A stretch of DNA of 64,000 bases from Streptomyces caniferus (lineage in GTDB: Bacteria > Actinomycetota > Actinomycetes > Streptomycetales > Streptomycetaceae). The position numbers were made by a program, and so were the translations under genes. The stretch is from positions 1,116,001-1,180,000 of the forward strand of contig NZ_BLIN01000002.1 of the NCBI RefSeq assembly GCF_009811555.1, written 5' to 3'. Of this stretch, positions 1 to 9,305 are shown piece by piece. The notes beneath the pieces are model-generated. The model had not been told where the DNA came from and did not search any database. It worked only from the letters and a program-made list of their open reading frames with translations. Within the stretch, counting starts at the first letter, position 1; each line of letters starts with the position of its first letter.

Positions 1-1169
1 CGCTGCGCCGCCAGGACCCGCCGGCCGGCCTGGCACTGCTGGCCACGACCTGGCCCACGGAGCGGGCCGAGGACCGTCTGATGTTCCTCGACTCGCTACG
101 CGAGGGCCTCTCGGCGGACGATGAGCCCTTCCTCGAACAGGCGCTGTCCGACCGCAGCCGCAATGTCCGCGCCACGGCCGCCGAGCTGCTCTCCACGCTG
201 CCCGGGTCCGCCCTCGCGGCCCGGATGGCGCAGCGTGCGCACACCTGCGTCGGCCCGGACCGTACGGCCGGCGTGCCGGCGATCGCCGTGGAGGCGCCGC
301 ACGAGTGCGATGCGGGGATGCAGCGGGACGGGGTCGCGCCCAAGCCGCCCTCCGGACGGGGCGAACGGTCCTGGTGGCTGGGCCAGTTGGTGGAGGCGAC
401 GCCGCTGGACGGATGGCACGCCCGGTTCGGGGGCCGCGACGCGGCGGCGATCGTCGCACTGCCGGTGGGCGACGACTGGCGGACGGAACTGCACGACGCC
501 TGGTGCCGTGCCGCCGTGCGCCAGCACCACGCCGACTGGGCACGGGCGCTCCTGGGTGCGCCGGGCGCTCCGTCCCAGGCGGCCGAGGTCGCGCCGGCCG
601 GTTCGTCGCGGGACCTGACGAAGCTGCTGACCGTGCTGCCCGATGCCGAACGAGCCCGGTGGGTGGCGGAGTTCATCGCGGCACACGGCCTGTCGGAGGC
701 CTTCCGGATGCTCGGCGTGTGCGCGGTCCCCTGGGCCGAGCCGCTGGGCGGGGCCGTCGTCGACGCACTGGACATCGCCCGGGACGCGGGCAGCTACCCA
801 TGGAGCTTCAGCGGGGTGATGGGCCTGGCCGAACGCTGCCTGGACCCGGCCGCGGCGGACCGCCTCGACATGCTCACCGCCGTCACGGACGAACCCGAAG
901 GCGCCTCACCGGGCTCCGGCGGCTACTGGTCCGAGGCCTTCCAGCGCCTGGTCGGCACCCTCCGCCTGCGCGCCACCATGCAGGCGGAACTCGCCCCGCC
1001 GTCCACCGGCCACGACGGCGCGGGCGACCGCGGCCCGCTCGGTCCGGCCGACCCCGCCACGAGCACCGATGCCGGTGCCCATGCCGACGCCGACCCGGGC
1101 ACCGGCCTCACCAACAGCCCCCCGCCCGGCAATCCCGGCCGGGCCACACGACAGCCCCTGGCCCCATGA
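1..1169 (+). CDS. DUF5691-like protein, C-terminal part (5' end outside window)
   Basis: The reading frame is open from base 3, with no convincing start or ribosome binding site inside the window, so the gene begins upstream; only the last ~390 residues are visible. An early segment reads like a HEAT-type helical repeat (residues around the SDRSRNVRATAAELL stretch). The middle is rich in Trp, Arg and Ala, and the last ~60 residues are a Pro/Gly/Asp/Ala low-complexity tail. I associate this layout with the actinobacterial DUF5691 family, usually found in gene clusters with SWIM zinc-finger and AAA/VWA proteins. That assignment is from memory and cannot be tested here. No catalytic motif is visible. 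It converges on icmB with a 65-bp gap. Molecular function is unknown. Confidence 0.6.
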   Translation, partial: LRRQDPPAGLALLATTWPTERAEDRLMFLDSLREGLSADDEPFLEQALSDRSRNVRATAAELLSTLPGSALAARMAQRAHTCVGPDRTAGVPAIAVEAPHECDAGMQRDGVAPKPPSGRGERSWWLGQLVEATPLDGWHARFGGRDAAAIVALPVGDDWRTELHDAWCRAAVRQHHADWARALLGAPGAPSQAAEVAPAGSSRDLTKLLTVLPDAERARWVAEFIAAHGLSEAFRMLGVCAVPWAEPLGGAVVDALDIARDAGSYPWSFSGVMGLAERCLDPAAADRLDMLTAVTDEPEGASPGSGGYWSEAFQRLVGTLRLRATMQAELAPPSTGHDGAGDRGPLGPADPATSTDAGAHADADPGTGLTNSPPPGNPGRATRQPLAP

Positions 1170-1234
1170 CGCTGCGCCTCATGAGCGGACCCGCCCGTGC
1201 CCCGGCCGTCCTCGCTGCCGTGCCGTCCCGTGTC

Positions 1235-1693
1235 TCAGACCGCCAGCGAGCGCACGTTCGCGTTGACCCACTCCACGATCGAGGCCGTCGTCGCACCCGG
1301 CGTGAAGATCTCCGCGACCCCCTGCGCCTTGAGCGGGGGGATGTCGGCCTCGGGGATGATGCCGCCGCCGAAGACCTTGATATCCGCCGCGTCGCGCTCC
1401 TCCAAGAGGGCGATGACCTTCGCGAAGAGGGTGTTGTGCGCGCCGGAGAGGATGGACAGCCCGATCGCGTCGGCGTCCTCCTGGATCGCGGTGTCGACGA
1501 TCTGCTCCGGGGTCTGGTGCAGCCCGGTGTAGATCACCTCCATACCGGCGTCGCGCAGCGCCCGCGCGATGACCTTGGCGCCCCGGTCGTGCCCGTCCAG
1601 GCCCGGCTTGGCCACGACCACACGGATCGGCCCCGACCTGCCCGCCGCGCCCTGGCTCCCCGCTTGCGCTCCGTCATGCCGAGCCACACTCAT
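1235..1693 (-). CDS. icmB: Cobalamin-binding small subunit of isobutyryl-CoA mutase
   Basis: This is a 152-residue B12-binding subunit of an acyl-CoA mutase, very like IcmB, which pairs with the large IcmA subunit to interconvert isobutyryl-CoA and n-butyryl-CoA. The base-off cobalamin motif is present in order: the D-x-H-x-x-G loop ([13 protein letters not shown], about residues 31-43), then S-x-L (LSILSGAH), then the G-G turn ([10 protein letters not shown]). The start is the ATG at 1693, because TTGGAGG lies at the right distance upstream; the longer open frame to 1771 has no such site. The first ~20 residues form a short Ala/Gly/Arg leader longer than in the family's typical ~136-residue member. 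No large subunit gene is in the window, which is normal, since icmA and icmB are often unlinked. Confidence 0.92.
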   Translation of the reverse strand: MSVARHDGAQAGSQGAAGRSGPIRVVVAKPGLDGHDRGAKVIARALRDAGMEVIYTGLHQTPEQIVDTAIQEDADAIGLSILSGAHNTLFAKVIALLEERDAADIKVFGGGIIPEADIPPLKAQGVAEIFTPGATTASIVEWVNANVRSLAV

Positions 1694-2068
1694 CACTGCC
1701 TCCAAGCCATGCACGGCACTGTGGTGCCGCCGAGCCGACAATCGATCGCGCGACCGCGATCCGGCGGCCACGAGCGTGAACGAACGTTATCGCCAGCATC
1801 CCGTACCCAGCCGTTTCGTGACATCCGGGGAGGGGGAAATCACACATGGGACACGTTCGCTACGCGCCGTGTTCCGCGTGTCGTGCCGCCATGGCCGGGC
1901 GGATCCGTACGCGCGGGGCGGGCGCTCGGGGAGTCGCAGCCGGGCCACCGCGCCGCCGGGCGCGCATCAGGGCGGGTACGCCGCATGCTCGCCGTCGCTG
2001 CGCATGGCTTCCCACGAGGGCATACGGGGGTCGAAGCCGCCTTCCACGTGCCGTTCGGGAGGTCGGCC
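1694..2068. other. Divergent intergenic region between icmB and lipase gene
   Basis: This 375-bp region must hold the promoters of both divergent neighbours. It is slightly less GC-rich around 1770-1850 than its flanks. I see no long palindrome, repeat or small gene with a ribosome binding site. Open frames through it lack streptomycete codon bias. Confidence 0.5.
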
Positions 2069-3001
2069 ATGCAGGCCCTGCCCTTTCTCTCCGCACCCCT
2101 TCTGTTCTCGCGCCTCTTCGCCGAGCCGCTCCAGCGCGCCCGCCGGCTCCCCACCCGCGCCTCTTCGCTGCTCCTGCGCAGCACGGTCGTGGAGCTGGCG
2201 GTGCTCGCCGGCCATCTCCTCCTCTACCCGACCGGCATCTCCCAGGAACGACCCGCGCCAGGAGCCGCACCGCACCCCGTGGCCGGCCCCTCGGACGAGG
2301 ACACGGCATCGCGGGCCGTGCCGTCCGCCCCCGGTGTGCCGTCGATGCTGCCGACCGAGGGCCGGGCCCATCCGCCGGTCCTCCTGCTCCACGGCTTCAT
2401 CGACAACCGCTCGGTCTTCCTGCTGCTGCGCCGCTCGCTGCACCGGCACGGCTGGCGGCACATCGAGGCGCTCAACTACTCCCCGCTGACCTGTGATCTC
2501 CGCAAGGCGGCCGAGCTGCTGAGCCGGCACGTGGAGGAGGTCTGCGCGCGGACCGGTCATCGCCGGGTGGACATCGTGGGCCACAGCCTGGGCGGGCTCA
2601 TCGCCCGCTATTACGTCCAGCGGCTCGGCGGCGACACCCGCGTCCGTACGGTGATCACGCTCGGAACCCCGCACTCCGGCACCGCCGTCGCGCCCCTGAT
2701 GTCGGCCCACCCGATCGTCCGCCAGATGCGCCCCGATTCCGAGGTGATTGCGGAGTTGTCGCTTCCTGCGCCTCATTGCCGGACGCACTTTGTCGCTTTC
2801 TGGAGCGAGGAGGACCGGGTGATGGTTCCCGCCACGACGGCCAGAATCAATCACCCGGATTTGCGTGCGTTCAATGTGCATGTCGCCGGTGTCGGACATC
2901 TCGCGCTACCGGTCAACGGCACCGTCGCCGCCGGCATACGCGACGCGCTGGCCTCGGCGGATACGGCGGAAGGAGCCGCGGACGTCATATCGGTGGCCTG
3001 A
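2069..3001 (+). CDS. Secreted or membrane-anchored alpha/beta hydrolase (lipase/esterase)
   Basis: This is a 310-residue alpha/beta hydrolase of the triacylglycerol-lipase type. The N-terminus (LPFLSAPLLFSRLF, then a second hydrophobic stretch VVELAVLAGHLLLY) suggests a signal-anchor. The oxyanion region is LLLHGFIDNRSVF (about 107-119). The nucleophile elbow is GHSLGG (Ser about residue 175), the acid is probably the Asp in SEEDRVMVP, and the base is the His in GVGHLAL near the C-terminus. The start at 2069 is chosen because GGGAGG sits seven bases upstream; the frame runs open far upstream only because of GC bias. It lies upstream of the M23 peptidase gene on the same strand and divergent from icmB. 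The natural substrate cannot be deduced. Confidence 0.85.
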   Translation: MQALPFLSAPLLFSRLFAEPLQRARRLPTRASSLLLRSTVVELAVLAGHLLLYPTGISQERPAPGAAPHPVAGPSDEDTASRAVPSAPGVPSMLPTEGRAHPPVLLLHGFIDNRSVFLLLRRSLHRHGWRHIEALNYSPLTCDLRKAAELLSRHVEEVCARTGHRRVDIVGHSLGGLIARYYVQRLGGDTRVRTVITLGTPHSGTAVAPLMSAHPIVRQMRPDSEVIAELSLPAPHCRTHFVAFWSEEDRVMVPATTARINHPDLRAFNVHVAGVGHLALPVNGTVAAGIRDALASADTAEGAADVISVA

Positions 3002-3251
3002 CTCCGATACGGCGACGAGGGCCCCGAACCGGTCCCGCACGACGCCGAATCGGCACCGCAGGACCGACCTGATCTTGACGTGTTGTCGAACAAACGTCGA
3101 ACGGGGTGCCAAGAGCTCGCATGGGGACTGCCGAAAGGCGGCCAAATGCCCGGTCTCGCCGAGCCCAAAACCTGTTGAAGATTGTCGCCGCCGCGTACCG
3201 CCGGGTACAGTCGCCGCTAATTCTCCTGCTGCCGAGGCGAAAGAGAAGTTG

Positions 3252-5090
3252 GTGAACGACCGTCACCCATCGGGGGCCCCGCTCCCGACCGGATCTGCTT
3301 CCGACGCCTCGTATGCGCATTATCCGGCCTACGACTCCTACGGGCAGCAGCAATCCTCGTCCGGCACCGCCGAATACGGCGACGGCGACCCCCTCTTCGG
3401 CTCGCTCCCCGGCTCGTACGAGACCGGTATGTACGACACCGGCACCTATGACGCCGGTATGTACGACACCGGGACGCACAGCACCGGCGCCTATGGCACG
3501 AGCGCCTACGGCACGGGCACCTTCCACACCGGTGCCCATGACACGGGTGCGTATGCCACGGGCGACGGCTATGACACCGGCGCCTACGACACCGGCGGCT
3601 ACGCCTCGGCGCAGTGGGACACCGGCGGCTACGAGACCGGTGCCTACGACAGCGGCGCCTGGGCCACCACCGATTCGCAGGCGGCCGCCGCGGGCTACGA
3701 CCCCTACGCCCACACCGCGTACGAGCCCCCGGCGCAGGACGCGACCGCCTACGCGGCCGGGTACGGGACAACGGGCTCGTACGAGACGACCGCCCACGAA
3801 GCCACTGCCTACGGGCACGGCGGGTACGAAACCGGGAGCTACCCCACCGGCACGTACGACACCGGGAGTTACGCCACCGTCGGGTACGACACCGCGGGCG
3901 CCTTCGACACCGGCGGCCAGCAGGCCACCGCGCTCCAGGAGACCGCGAGCCATGAGGCCACGGCGATCTGGTCGACCACGGACCGGAACCTGATCGCCGG
4001 CATCCCGGCCCAGGCCGGCCCGCCCCCGAACGACACCGTCCAGTGGGACACCACCGCCTGGGGCGAAACCCCGCACTCCGACACCGGCCAGTTCGACACC
4101 GGCCAGTTCGACACCGGTCAGCTCCACGTCGGTCAGCTCGACACCGATCCGTTCGACACCGACGTCTTCGAGGCCGGCCGGCCCGGGACCGACGACGGAT
4201 CCCCGGACGAGGGCCGCCTCTTCGAGCACGCCGCCGACCCCGTCGACACCGGCGACGCCGCCGCCGTGGCGGACGCCATGACACAGGCCATGCCGATCAC
4301 GGCCCCGGCCCCCGCCGGACGGCGGGGGCCGGACGCCGGGAAGGCCGTCCGCGGCCGAGGCCGCAAGCGCCCGGTGAAGCGGTCGGCACTGCTGACCGTC
4401 GCCGTCCCCTCCGTCGCCGCCATGGGCGTGTGCGCCGTGGCCGCCGCGTCCGTCACCGGCTTCACCGGGGACGACAAGGGCGAGGCGACCGCCCAGGCCG
4501 CGCCCGACCCGGGAGCCGTCAAACCGTCCGCGGCCAACAACAAGCTCGACACCCAGCTCGCCGGACTCAGCGCCAGCGCCGACGACTTCCGCGACCGGGC
4601 CAGCCGCACCCAGGAGCGGATCGACCTCAAGGAGCGCCAGGCGCTGGAGCGCAAGCGCAAGGCGGAGGAGGCGGCCCGCAAGGAGGCCGCCCGCCCCAAG
4701 TTCGTCCTGCCGGTCACCCAGCACGGGCTGAGCGCCACCTTCGGCCAGGCCGGTGTGAACTGGATGTCCGTGCACACCGGCATTGACTTCCCGGTCAGCT
4801 ACGGCACCCCGGTCATGTCCGCCACCGACGGCACCATCCGCACCCAGTGGAACTCCGCCTACGGGAACATGGCGATCGTGACGGCGCCCGACGGCACCGA
4901 GACGTGGTACTGCCATCTGAGCAGCACCAAGATCCGGTCCGGGTCGGTCAAGGCCGGGGACCAGATCGCCTATTCGGGCAACTCCGGCAACTCCACGGGA
5001 CCGCATCTGCACTTCGAGGTGCGCCCCGGCGGCGGCGCTGCGGTCGACCCGCAGCCCTGGCTGCGCGACCACGGCCTCAACCCGAACTGA
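3252..5090 (+). CDS. M23 family metallopeptidase with N-terminal YDTG-repeat domain
   Basis: This 612-residue protein starts at GTG (3252). The first ~370 residues are a tandem array of five-residue units of the form x-Y-D-T-G (variants YETG, YGTG, FDTG, WDTG). A basic stretch (KAVRGRGRKRPVKRS) and one transmembrane helix (about 379-400) come next, then a charged coiled coil with RKRKAEEAARKEAAR. The C-terminal LytM/M23 domain has the zinc ligands of the family: H-x3-D (HTGIDFP) and HLH (GPHLHFEVR). By membrane topology the repeats should be cytoplasmic and the peptidase extracellular, cutting peptidoglycan cross-bridges. M23 proteins of this genus often lack such a long repeat domain. It ends 48 bp from pcrA (convergent) with a hairpin between them. 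Confidence 0.88.
   Translation: MNDRHPSGAPLPTGSASDASYAHYPAYDSYGQQQSSSGTAEYGDGDPLFGSLPGSYETGMYDTGTYDAGMYDTGTHSTGAYGTSAYGTGTFHTGAHDTGAYATGDGYDTGAYDTGGYASAQWDTGGYETGAYDSGAWATTDSQAAAAGYDPYAHTAYEPPAQDATAYAAGYGTTGSYETTAHEATAYGHGGYETGSYPTGTYDTGSYATVGYDTAGAFDTGGQQATALQETASHEATAIWSTTDRNLIAGIPAQAGPPPNDTVQWDTTAWGETPHSDTGQFDTGQFDTGQLHVGQLDTDPFDTDVFEAGRPGTDDGSPDEGRLFEHAADPVDTGDAAAVADAMTQAMPITAPAPAGRRGPDAGKAVRGRGRKRPVKRSALLTVAVPSVAAMGVCAVAAASVTGFTGDDKGEATAQAAPDPGAVKPSAANNKLDTQLAGLSASADDFRDRASRTQERIDLKERQALERKRKAEEAARKEAARPKFVLPVTQHGLSATFGQAGVNWMSVHTGIDFPVSYGTPVMSATDGTIRTQWNSAYGNMAIVTAPDGTETWYCHLSSTKIRSGSVKAGDQIAYSGNSGNSTGPHLHFEVRPGGGAAVDPQPWLRDHGLNPN
3417..4187 (+). repeat. 15-bp-period repeat tract encoding xYDTG units
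   Basis: Inside the M23 gene the DNA repeats with a degenerate period of 15 bp, encoding [A/T/M/G]-Y-D-T-G and variants. The tract is interrupted near 3690-3780 and 3930-4070 by non-repeat sequence. The last copies (4078-4135) change to Q-F-D-T-G. Third-position variation between copies shows an old, selected array, not a recent slip-strand expansion. Confidence 0.85.
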
Positions 5091-5100
5091 CCGCCGTCCC

Positions 5101-5127
5101 GCCGGGTGACGGGTCCCGTCACCCGGC
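5101..5127. terminator. Bidirectional hairpin between M23 gene and pcrA
   Basis: A near-perfect palindrome, GCCGGGTGACG / CGTCACCCGGC with a short centre, lies between the two convergent stop codons. There is no U-tract, as usual in this genus. It probably serves both genes. Confidence 0.65.
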
Positions 5128-5138
5128 CCGCGCGGCCG

Positions 5139-7634
5139 TTACAGCTTCTGCACCGGCGCATACCGCAGCAGCAGCCGCTTCGGCTTCTCGCCGCCGAAGT
5201 CGATCGTCGCCTCGGCGTTGTCGCCGCTGCCCTTGACGCCGACGACCGTGCCGAGCCCGAAGCTGTCGTGGGTGACCCGGTCGCCGATGACCAGGGAGAC
5301 CACCGGCCGGTCACTGGTGCGACGGGTCGCGAAGCCGCTCGGGCCCTTGGCGCGCGACGACGACAGCGTGGAAGCGAATCCGCCGCCCTTGCCGCCCCCC
5401 GACATGCCGCCCATCGACGCGGACGGCGTCGCCGGGCCCGTGCGCTTCCACTCCACGTAGTCGACCGGGATCTCCTCCAGGAACCGGGAGGGCGGGTTGT
5501 ACGAGGGCTGGCCCCAGGCGCTGCGCATCGTCGAGCGGGTGACGTAGAGCCGCTCACGGGCGCGGGTGATGCCGACATAGGCGAGCCGGCGCTCCTCCTC
5601 CAGCTCCTTGGTCTGGCCCAGCGAGCGCATGTGCGGGAAGACGCCGTCCTCCAGGCCGGTCAGGAAGACGACCGGGAACTCCAGACCCTTGGCGGTGTGC
5701 AGCGTCATGAGGGTGATCACGCCGCTGCCCTCCTCGTCCTCGTCCGGGATCTGGTCGGAGTCGGCGACCAGCGCGACCTGCTCCAGGAAGTCGGAGAGCG
5801 TGCCCGGATTCTCCTCGCCGCGGTCCTGCTCGAACTCCAGGGCCACGGCGGCGAGTTCCTGGAGGTTCTCGATCCGGGTCTCGTCCTGCGGGTCGGTGGA
5901 GGCCTGGAGTTCGGCGAGGTAGCCCGTACGCTCCAGGACCGCTTCCAGGATCGTGGCCGGGCTGGCACCGGACTCGACGATGGTGCGCAGCTCCTCCATG
6001 AGGACGTTGAAGCGCTTGACGGCGTTGGCCGAGCGGGCCGCCATGCCGTACGCCTCGTCGACCCGGCGCAGCGCCTGCGGGAAGGTGATCTTCTCGCGCA
6101 GCGACAGGGCATCGATCATCGCCTCGGCGCGGTCGCCGATGCCGCGCTTGGGGACGTTCAGGATGCGGCGGAGCGGGACGGTGTCCTCGGGGTTGGCGAG
6201 CACCCGGAGGTAGGCGAGGACGTCGCGGACCTCCTTGCGCTCGTAGAAGCGCACCCCGCCGACGACCTTGTAGGGCAGCCCGACCCGGATGAAGATCTCT
6301 TCGAAGACACGGGACTGGGCGTTGGTGCGGTAGAAGACGGCGACGTCGCCGGCCTTGGCGCCGCCGGCGTCCGTCAGCCGGTCGATCTCGTCGGCGACGA
6401 ACTGCGCCTCGTCGTGCTCGGTGTCGGCGACATAGCCGGTGATCTTGGGGCCCGCGCCGGCGTCCGTCCAGAGGTTCTTCGGGCGGCGGTTCTCGTTGCG
6501 CTCGATGACGGCGTTGGCGGCGGACAGGATCGTCTGCGAGGAGCGGTAGTTCTGCTCCAGCAGGATCGTCGTCGCCTCCGGGTAGTCCTCCTCGAACTGG
6601 AGGATGTTGCGGATCGTGGCGCCGCGGAAGGCGTAGATCGACTGGTCGGCGTCACCGACGACGCACAGCTCGGCGGCGGGCATCTCGTCGGTACCGGGGC
6701 CGACCAGCTCGCGGACGAGGGTGTACTGGGCGTGGTTGGTGTCCTGGTACTCGTCGACGAGGACGTGGCGGAAGCGGCGGCGGTAGTGCTCGGAGACGTC
6801 CGGGAAGGCCTGGAGCAGATTGACCGTCGTCATGATGATGTCGTCGAAGTCCAGGGCGTTGGCCTCACGCAGCCGGGCCTGGTACATCGCATACGCCTCG
6901 GCGAGCGTCTTCTCGAACCCGTCGGCCGCGGTCCCGGCGAAGGTCTCCTCGTCGATGAGCTCGTTCTTGAGGTTGGAGATCTTCGCGCTGAAGGACTTGG
7001 GCGGGTAGCGCTTGGGGTCCAGGTCCAGATCGCGGCAGACCAGGGCCATCAGGCGCTTCGAATCGGCGGCGTCGTAGATCGAGAAGGAGGAGGTGAAGCC
7101 CAGCTTCTTGGACTCGCGGCGCAGGATGCGGACGCAGGCGCTGTGGAAGGTGGAGACCCACATGGCGTTCGCGCGCGGGCCGACGAGCTCCTCGACGCGC
7201 TCCTTCATCTCGCCCGCGGCCTTGTTCGTGAACGTGATCGCGAGTATCTGGCCGGGGTGGACATGGCGCTCGGCCAGCAGATGGGCGATGCGGTGGGTGA
7301 GCACCCGGGTCTTGCCGGAGCCGGCGCCGGCGACGATCAGCAGCGGGCCGCCCGTGTGCACCACGGCGGCCTTCTGCTCGTCGTTGAGCCCCTCCAGCAG
7401 CGCCGCCGGGTCGAGGGCGGGGCGGGCGGCGCCGTCGCGGTAGTACGCCTCTCTGGGCACGGGCGCGTCGAACCTCCCGCCGAAGAGGTCGGCGGGGATC
7501 TCCTCCGGGGCCGGACCGTGCTGGTCCTCGGGAGGAGGGGGTCCCCCCGCGTCGTTCAGACGTGGGGGAGGGTGCTCCTCCTCGCCCTTGTGGCCGAGGT
7601 CCGCCAGGAAGCTGTCGTCAAAGAGGCTGCTCAT
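5139..7634 (-). CDS. pcrA: ATP-dependent DNA helicase PcrA/UvrD
   Basis: This is an 831-residue superfamily 1A helicase. After a ~75-residue acidic/proline-rich extension, the motifs appear in order: LNDEQKAAV (Q motif), GAGSGKT (Walker A), ITFTNKAAGEM (Ia), LVDEYQDTN (Walker B), VVGDADQSIYAFRGA (III), QNYRSSQTIL (IV), and MTLHTAKGLEFPVVFLTGLEDGVFPH (V). The C-terminal part carries the Tudor-like end (GDRVTHDSFGLGTVVGV) that binds RNA polymerase in PcrA proteins. It unwinds DNA 3' to 5' in repair and at stalled transcription complexes. The start at 7634 is preceded by GGTGGG. The family is certain; the long N-terminal extension is typical of actinomycete members. Confidence 0.97.
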   Translation of the reverse strand: MSSLFDDSFLADLGHKGEEEHPPPRLNDAGGPPPPEDQHGPAPEEIPADLFGGRFDAPVPREAYYRDGAARPALDPAALLEGLNDEQKAAVVHTGGPLLIVAGAGSGKTRVLTHRIAHLLAERHVHPGQILAITFTNKAAGEMKERVEELVGPRANAMWVSTFHSACVRILRRESKKLGFTSSFSIYDAADSKRLMALVCRDLDLDPKRYPPKSFSAKISNLKNELIDEETFAGTAADGFEKTLAEAYAMYQARLREANALDFDDIIMTTVNLLQAFPDVSEHYRRRFRHVLVDEYQDTNHAQYTLVRELVGPGTDEMPAAELCVVGDADQSIYAFRGATIRNILQFEEDYPEATTILLEQNYRSSQTILSAANAVIERNENRRPKNLWTDAGAGPKITGYVADTEHDEAQFVADEIDRLTDAGGAKAGDVAVFYRTNAQSRVFEEIFIRVGLPYKVVGGVRFYERKEVRDVLAYLRVLANPEDTVPLRRILNVPKRGIGDRAEAMIDALSLREKITFPQALRRVDEAYGMAARSANAVKRFNVLMEELRTIVESGASPATILEAVLERTGYLAELQASTDPQDETRIENLQELAAVALEFEQDRGEENPGTLSDFLEQVALVADSDQIPDEDEEGSGVITLMTLHTAKGLEFPVVFLTGLEDGVFPHMRSLGQTKELEEERRLAYVGITRARERLYVTRSTMRSAWGQPSYNPPSRFLEEIPVDYVEWKRTGPATPSASMGGMSGGGKGGGFASTLSSSRAKGPSGFATRRTSDRPVVSLVIGDRVTHDSFGLGTVVGVKGSGDNAEATIDFGGEKPKRLLLRYAPVQKL

Positions 7635-7924
7635 CGCCCACCGAGTCTAGGCCGCCGCACTGACAGCCCGCCGCGGAGTTGCCCATTGGCGACCGCTTCC
7701 GGGGCGAGCCGTGGCACCGCGGCAGGTCAGGCGGCCGGAACGACCGCAAACCGATCGGCGGCTCGTCTACCCGAATCCGACATCTGCCACAACAACCCCC
7801 GCATCGCGTTCAGGTCACGAAAAGGTTTCGGGCATATCGAACATCAGCCTTCACAGGAGCCACACGAGTTGGCTAACGTCCTCGCTCAGGCAGCCCGCAT
7901 CCCCGTGGACGACAGCGTCCGCAC
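7635..7924. other. Region between pcrA start and c-di-AMP riboswitch
   Basis: This stretch has no gene. Bases around 7780-7850 are AT-richer than their surroundings and probably contain the promoter that reads into the riboswitch, plus the pcrA promoter on the other strand. I cannot assign -35/-10 boxes with confidence. Confidence 0.5.
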
Positions 7925-8095
7925 GGGTCGCCGCGCCGAGTCCGGCCCTGCCATGAGGCACCCGGAGCCGGGGACCCACCAGCACCACCGGGGTGAATCG
8001 ATCCGTACGGCCGTCACAGGCGGACGTCGGACCGTAGGGCAAGCCTTCCGTCATCGACACCGCCCGAACCCGACAGCTAACCCGGTAGGCGGTCC
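7925..8095 (+). ncRNA. Cyclic di-AMP riboswitch (ydaO/yuaA type)
   Basis: The conserved blocks of this class are present in order: GGAGCCGGGGACCCA (7974-7988), GGGGTGAATCGATC (about 7999-8012), and the signature CCGAACCCGACAGCTAACC followed by GGTAGGCGG (8064-8092). The closing helix P1 can be drawn directly: GGGTCGCC at 7925-7932 pairs over eight bases with GGCGGTCC at 8088-8095 (two G-U pairs). Known members bind cyclic di-AMP and switch off cell-wall hydrolase and osmolyte genes. This fits the NlpC/P60 hydrolase starting 20 bases downstream. Confidence 0.93.
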
Positions 8096-8114
8096 ACGGA
8101 AGGAGTCGCCGGCC

Positions 8115-9266
8115 TTGGCGTCGCATCGCAAGCCGCGCACCAGCATTCTCACCTCACCCGGAGGCCGACGGACGGCAGTCGGGCTCACCACCGCCGCCCT
8201 CGCCTCGGCCACGCTGCTCTCGCAGTCCGCCGACGCGGCCCCCCGGGCGCCCAAGCCCACCATCGAAGAGGTCAAGCAGAAGGTCGACGGCCTCTACCAC
8301 CAGGCCGAGGTGGCCACCCAGAAGTACAACGCCGCCAAGGAGCACGCCGACACCCAGCGCCACACCGTCGACGGGCTGCTGGACGCCGCCGCCAAGCGGG
8401 CCGAGAAGATGAACGAGTCCCGGCGTCGGCTGGGCACCTTCGCCTCGGCGCAGTACCGCACAGGCGGCATGAACCCGACGGCGCAGCTGATGCTCGCCAA
8501 GGACCCGCAGCAGTTCTTCGACCGCAGCCACCTCATGGAGCGGCTGACCGGCCGGCAGAAGGAAGCCGTCTCCGACTACCAGGAGCAGCAGGCGGCGGCC
8601 GCCCGGCAGCGGGCGGAGGCGACCCACAGCCTGGAGCGGCTGCAGACCTCACAGGCCTCCCTCAAGGAGTCCAAGCGGTCCGTCCAGGAAAAGCTGGCCG
8701 AGGCCAGGCAGCTGCTGTCCCAGCTGACCGCCCAGGAGAAGGCGCGGCTGGCGGAGCTGGAGCGCAAGAAGGAAGCGGCGGCCAAGCGCAGGGCCGAGGA
8801 GCAGGCGCGCCAGCAGCAGGAGCGCGAGCGCCGGCAGCAGCACGACGGGGGCGGTTCGGCCGGCGGGCAGACCGGGGGCGGCGCCGACACCGGCGGTTCG
8901 GCCGGCGGTTCGTCCTCCACCCAGGCCGAGAAGGCGCTCGCCTTCGCCCGCGCCCAGATGGGCAAGCCGTACGTCTGGGGCGCCACCGGCCCCAGCTCCT
9001 ACGACTGCTCGGGACTGACCCAGGCCGCGTGGAAGGCCGCCGGCGTCAGTCTGCCGCGGACCACCTGGGACCAGGTCAAGGTCGGCCAGCGGGTCGCCAC
9101 CAAGGACCTCAGGCCCGGTGACCTGGTCTTCTTCTACGACGACATCAGCCATGTCGGCATGTACATAGGCGGCGGCAAGATGATCCACGCCCCGCACCCG
9201 GGCGCCAACGTCCGGGAGGAGTCGATCTACTACATGCCGATCTACGGGAGCGTCCGCCCGGGCTGA
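8115..9266 (+). CDS. Secreted NlpC/P60 endopeptidase under riboswitch control
   Basis: This is a 383-residue peptidoglycan hydrolase. A basic N-terminus with an RR pair followed by a hydrophobic stretch ending SADA is a signal peptide. A long coiled coil (about residues 55-230, many Glu/Gln/Arg/Ala) follows, then a Gly/Ser/Thr linker, then the NlpC/P60 domain. The catalytic Cys is in YDCSGLTQAAW and the His in ISHVGMYIGGGKMIH. It cleaves stem peptides, as do the RipA/CwlO-type enzymes with the same coiled-coil layout. The TTG at 8115 is taken as start because GAAGGAG is 10 bases upstream, and the second paralog has the matching residues ASHRKP at its own N-terminus. Expression is presumably lowered when c-di-AMP is high. 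Confidence 0.92.
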   Translation: MASHRKPRTSILTSPGGRRTAVGLTTAALASATLLSQSADAAPRAPKPTIEEVKQKVDGLYHQAEVATQKYNAAKEHADTQRHTVDGLLDAAAKRAEKMNESRRRLGTFASAQYRTGGMNPTAQLMLAKDPQQFFDRSHLMERLTGRQKEAVSDYQEQQAAAARQRAEATHSLERLQTSQASLKESKRSVQEKLAEARQLLSQLTAQEKARLAELERKKEAAAKRRAEEQARQQQERERRQQHDGGGSAGGQTGGGADTGGSAGGSSSTQAEKALAFARAQMGKPYVWGATGPSSYDCSGLTQAAWKAAGVSLPRTTWDQVKVGQRVATKDLRPGDLVFFYDDISHVGMYIGGGKMIHAPHPGANVREESIYYMPIYGSVRPG

Positions 9267-9305
9267 GGCCCGGCCCGCGCCCGCACCGAACCACCCCCCA
9301 CACGC

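Noticed and set aside
305..3001. An 898-codon open frame ending in the lipase
   Set aside because: Only the part from 2069 has family similarity and a ribosome binding site. The rest crosses two genes in wrong frames and is Arg/Pro-rich, a base-composition artefact.
3079..3099. Inverted repeat ACGTGTTGT...ACAAACGT as operator of the M23 gene
   Set aside because: The arms are interrupted and it is 150 bases from the start; too weak to list as a site.
2985..5072. Long minus-strand frame opposite the M23 gene
   Set aside because: It mirrors the repeat codons of the real gene and has no start signal.
5106..9266. A 1386-codon frame through pcrA and the riboswitch
   Set aside because: It is antisense to pcrA and passes through a riboswitch. 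The real NlpC/P60 gene begins at 8115.
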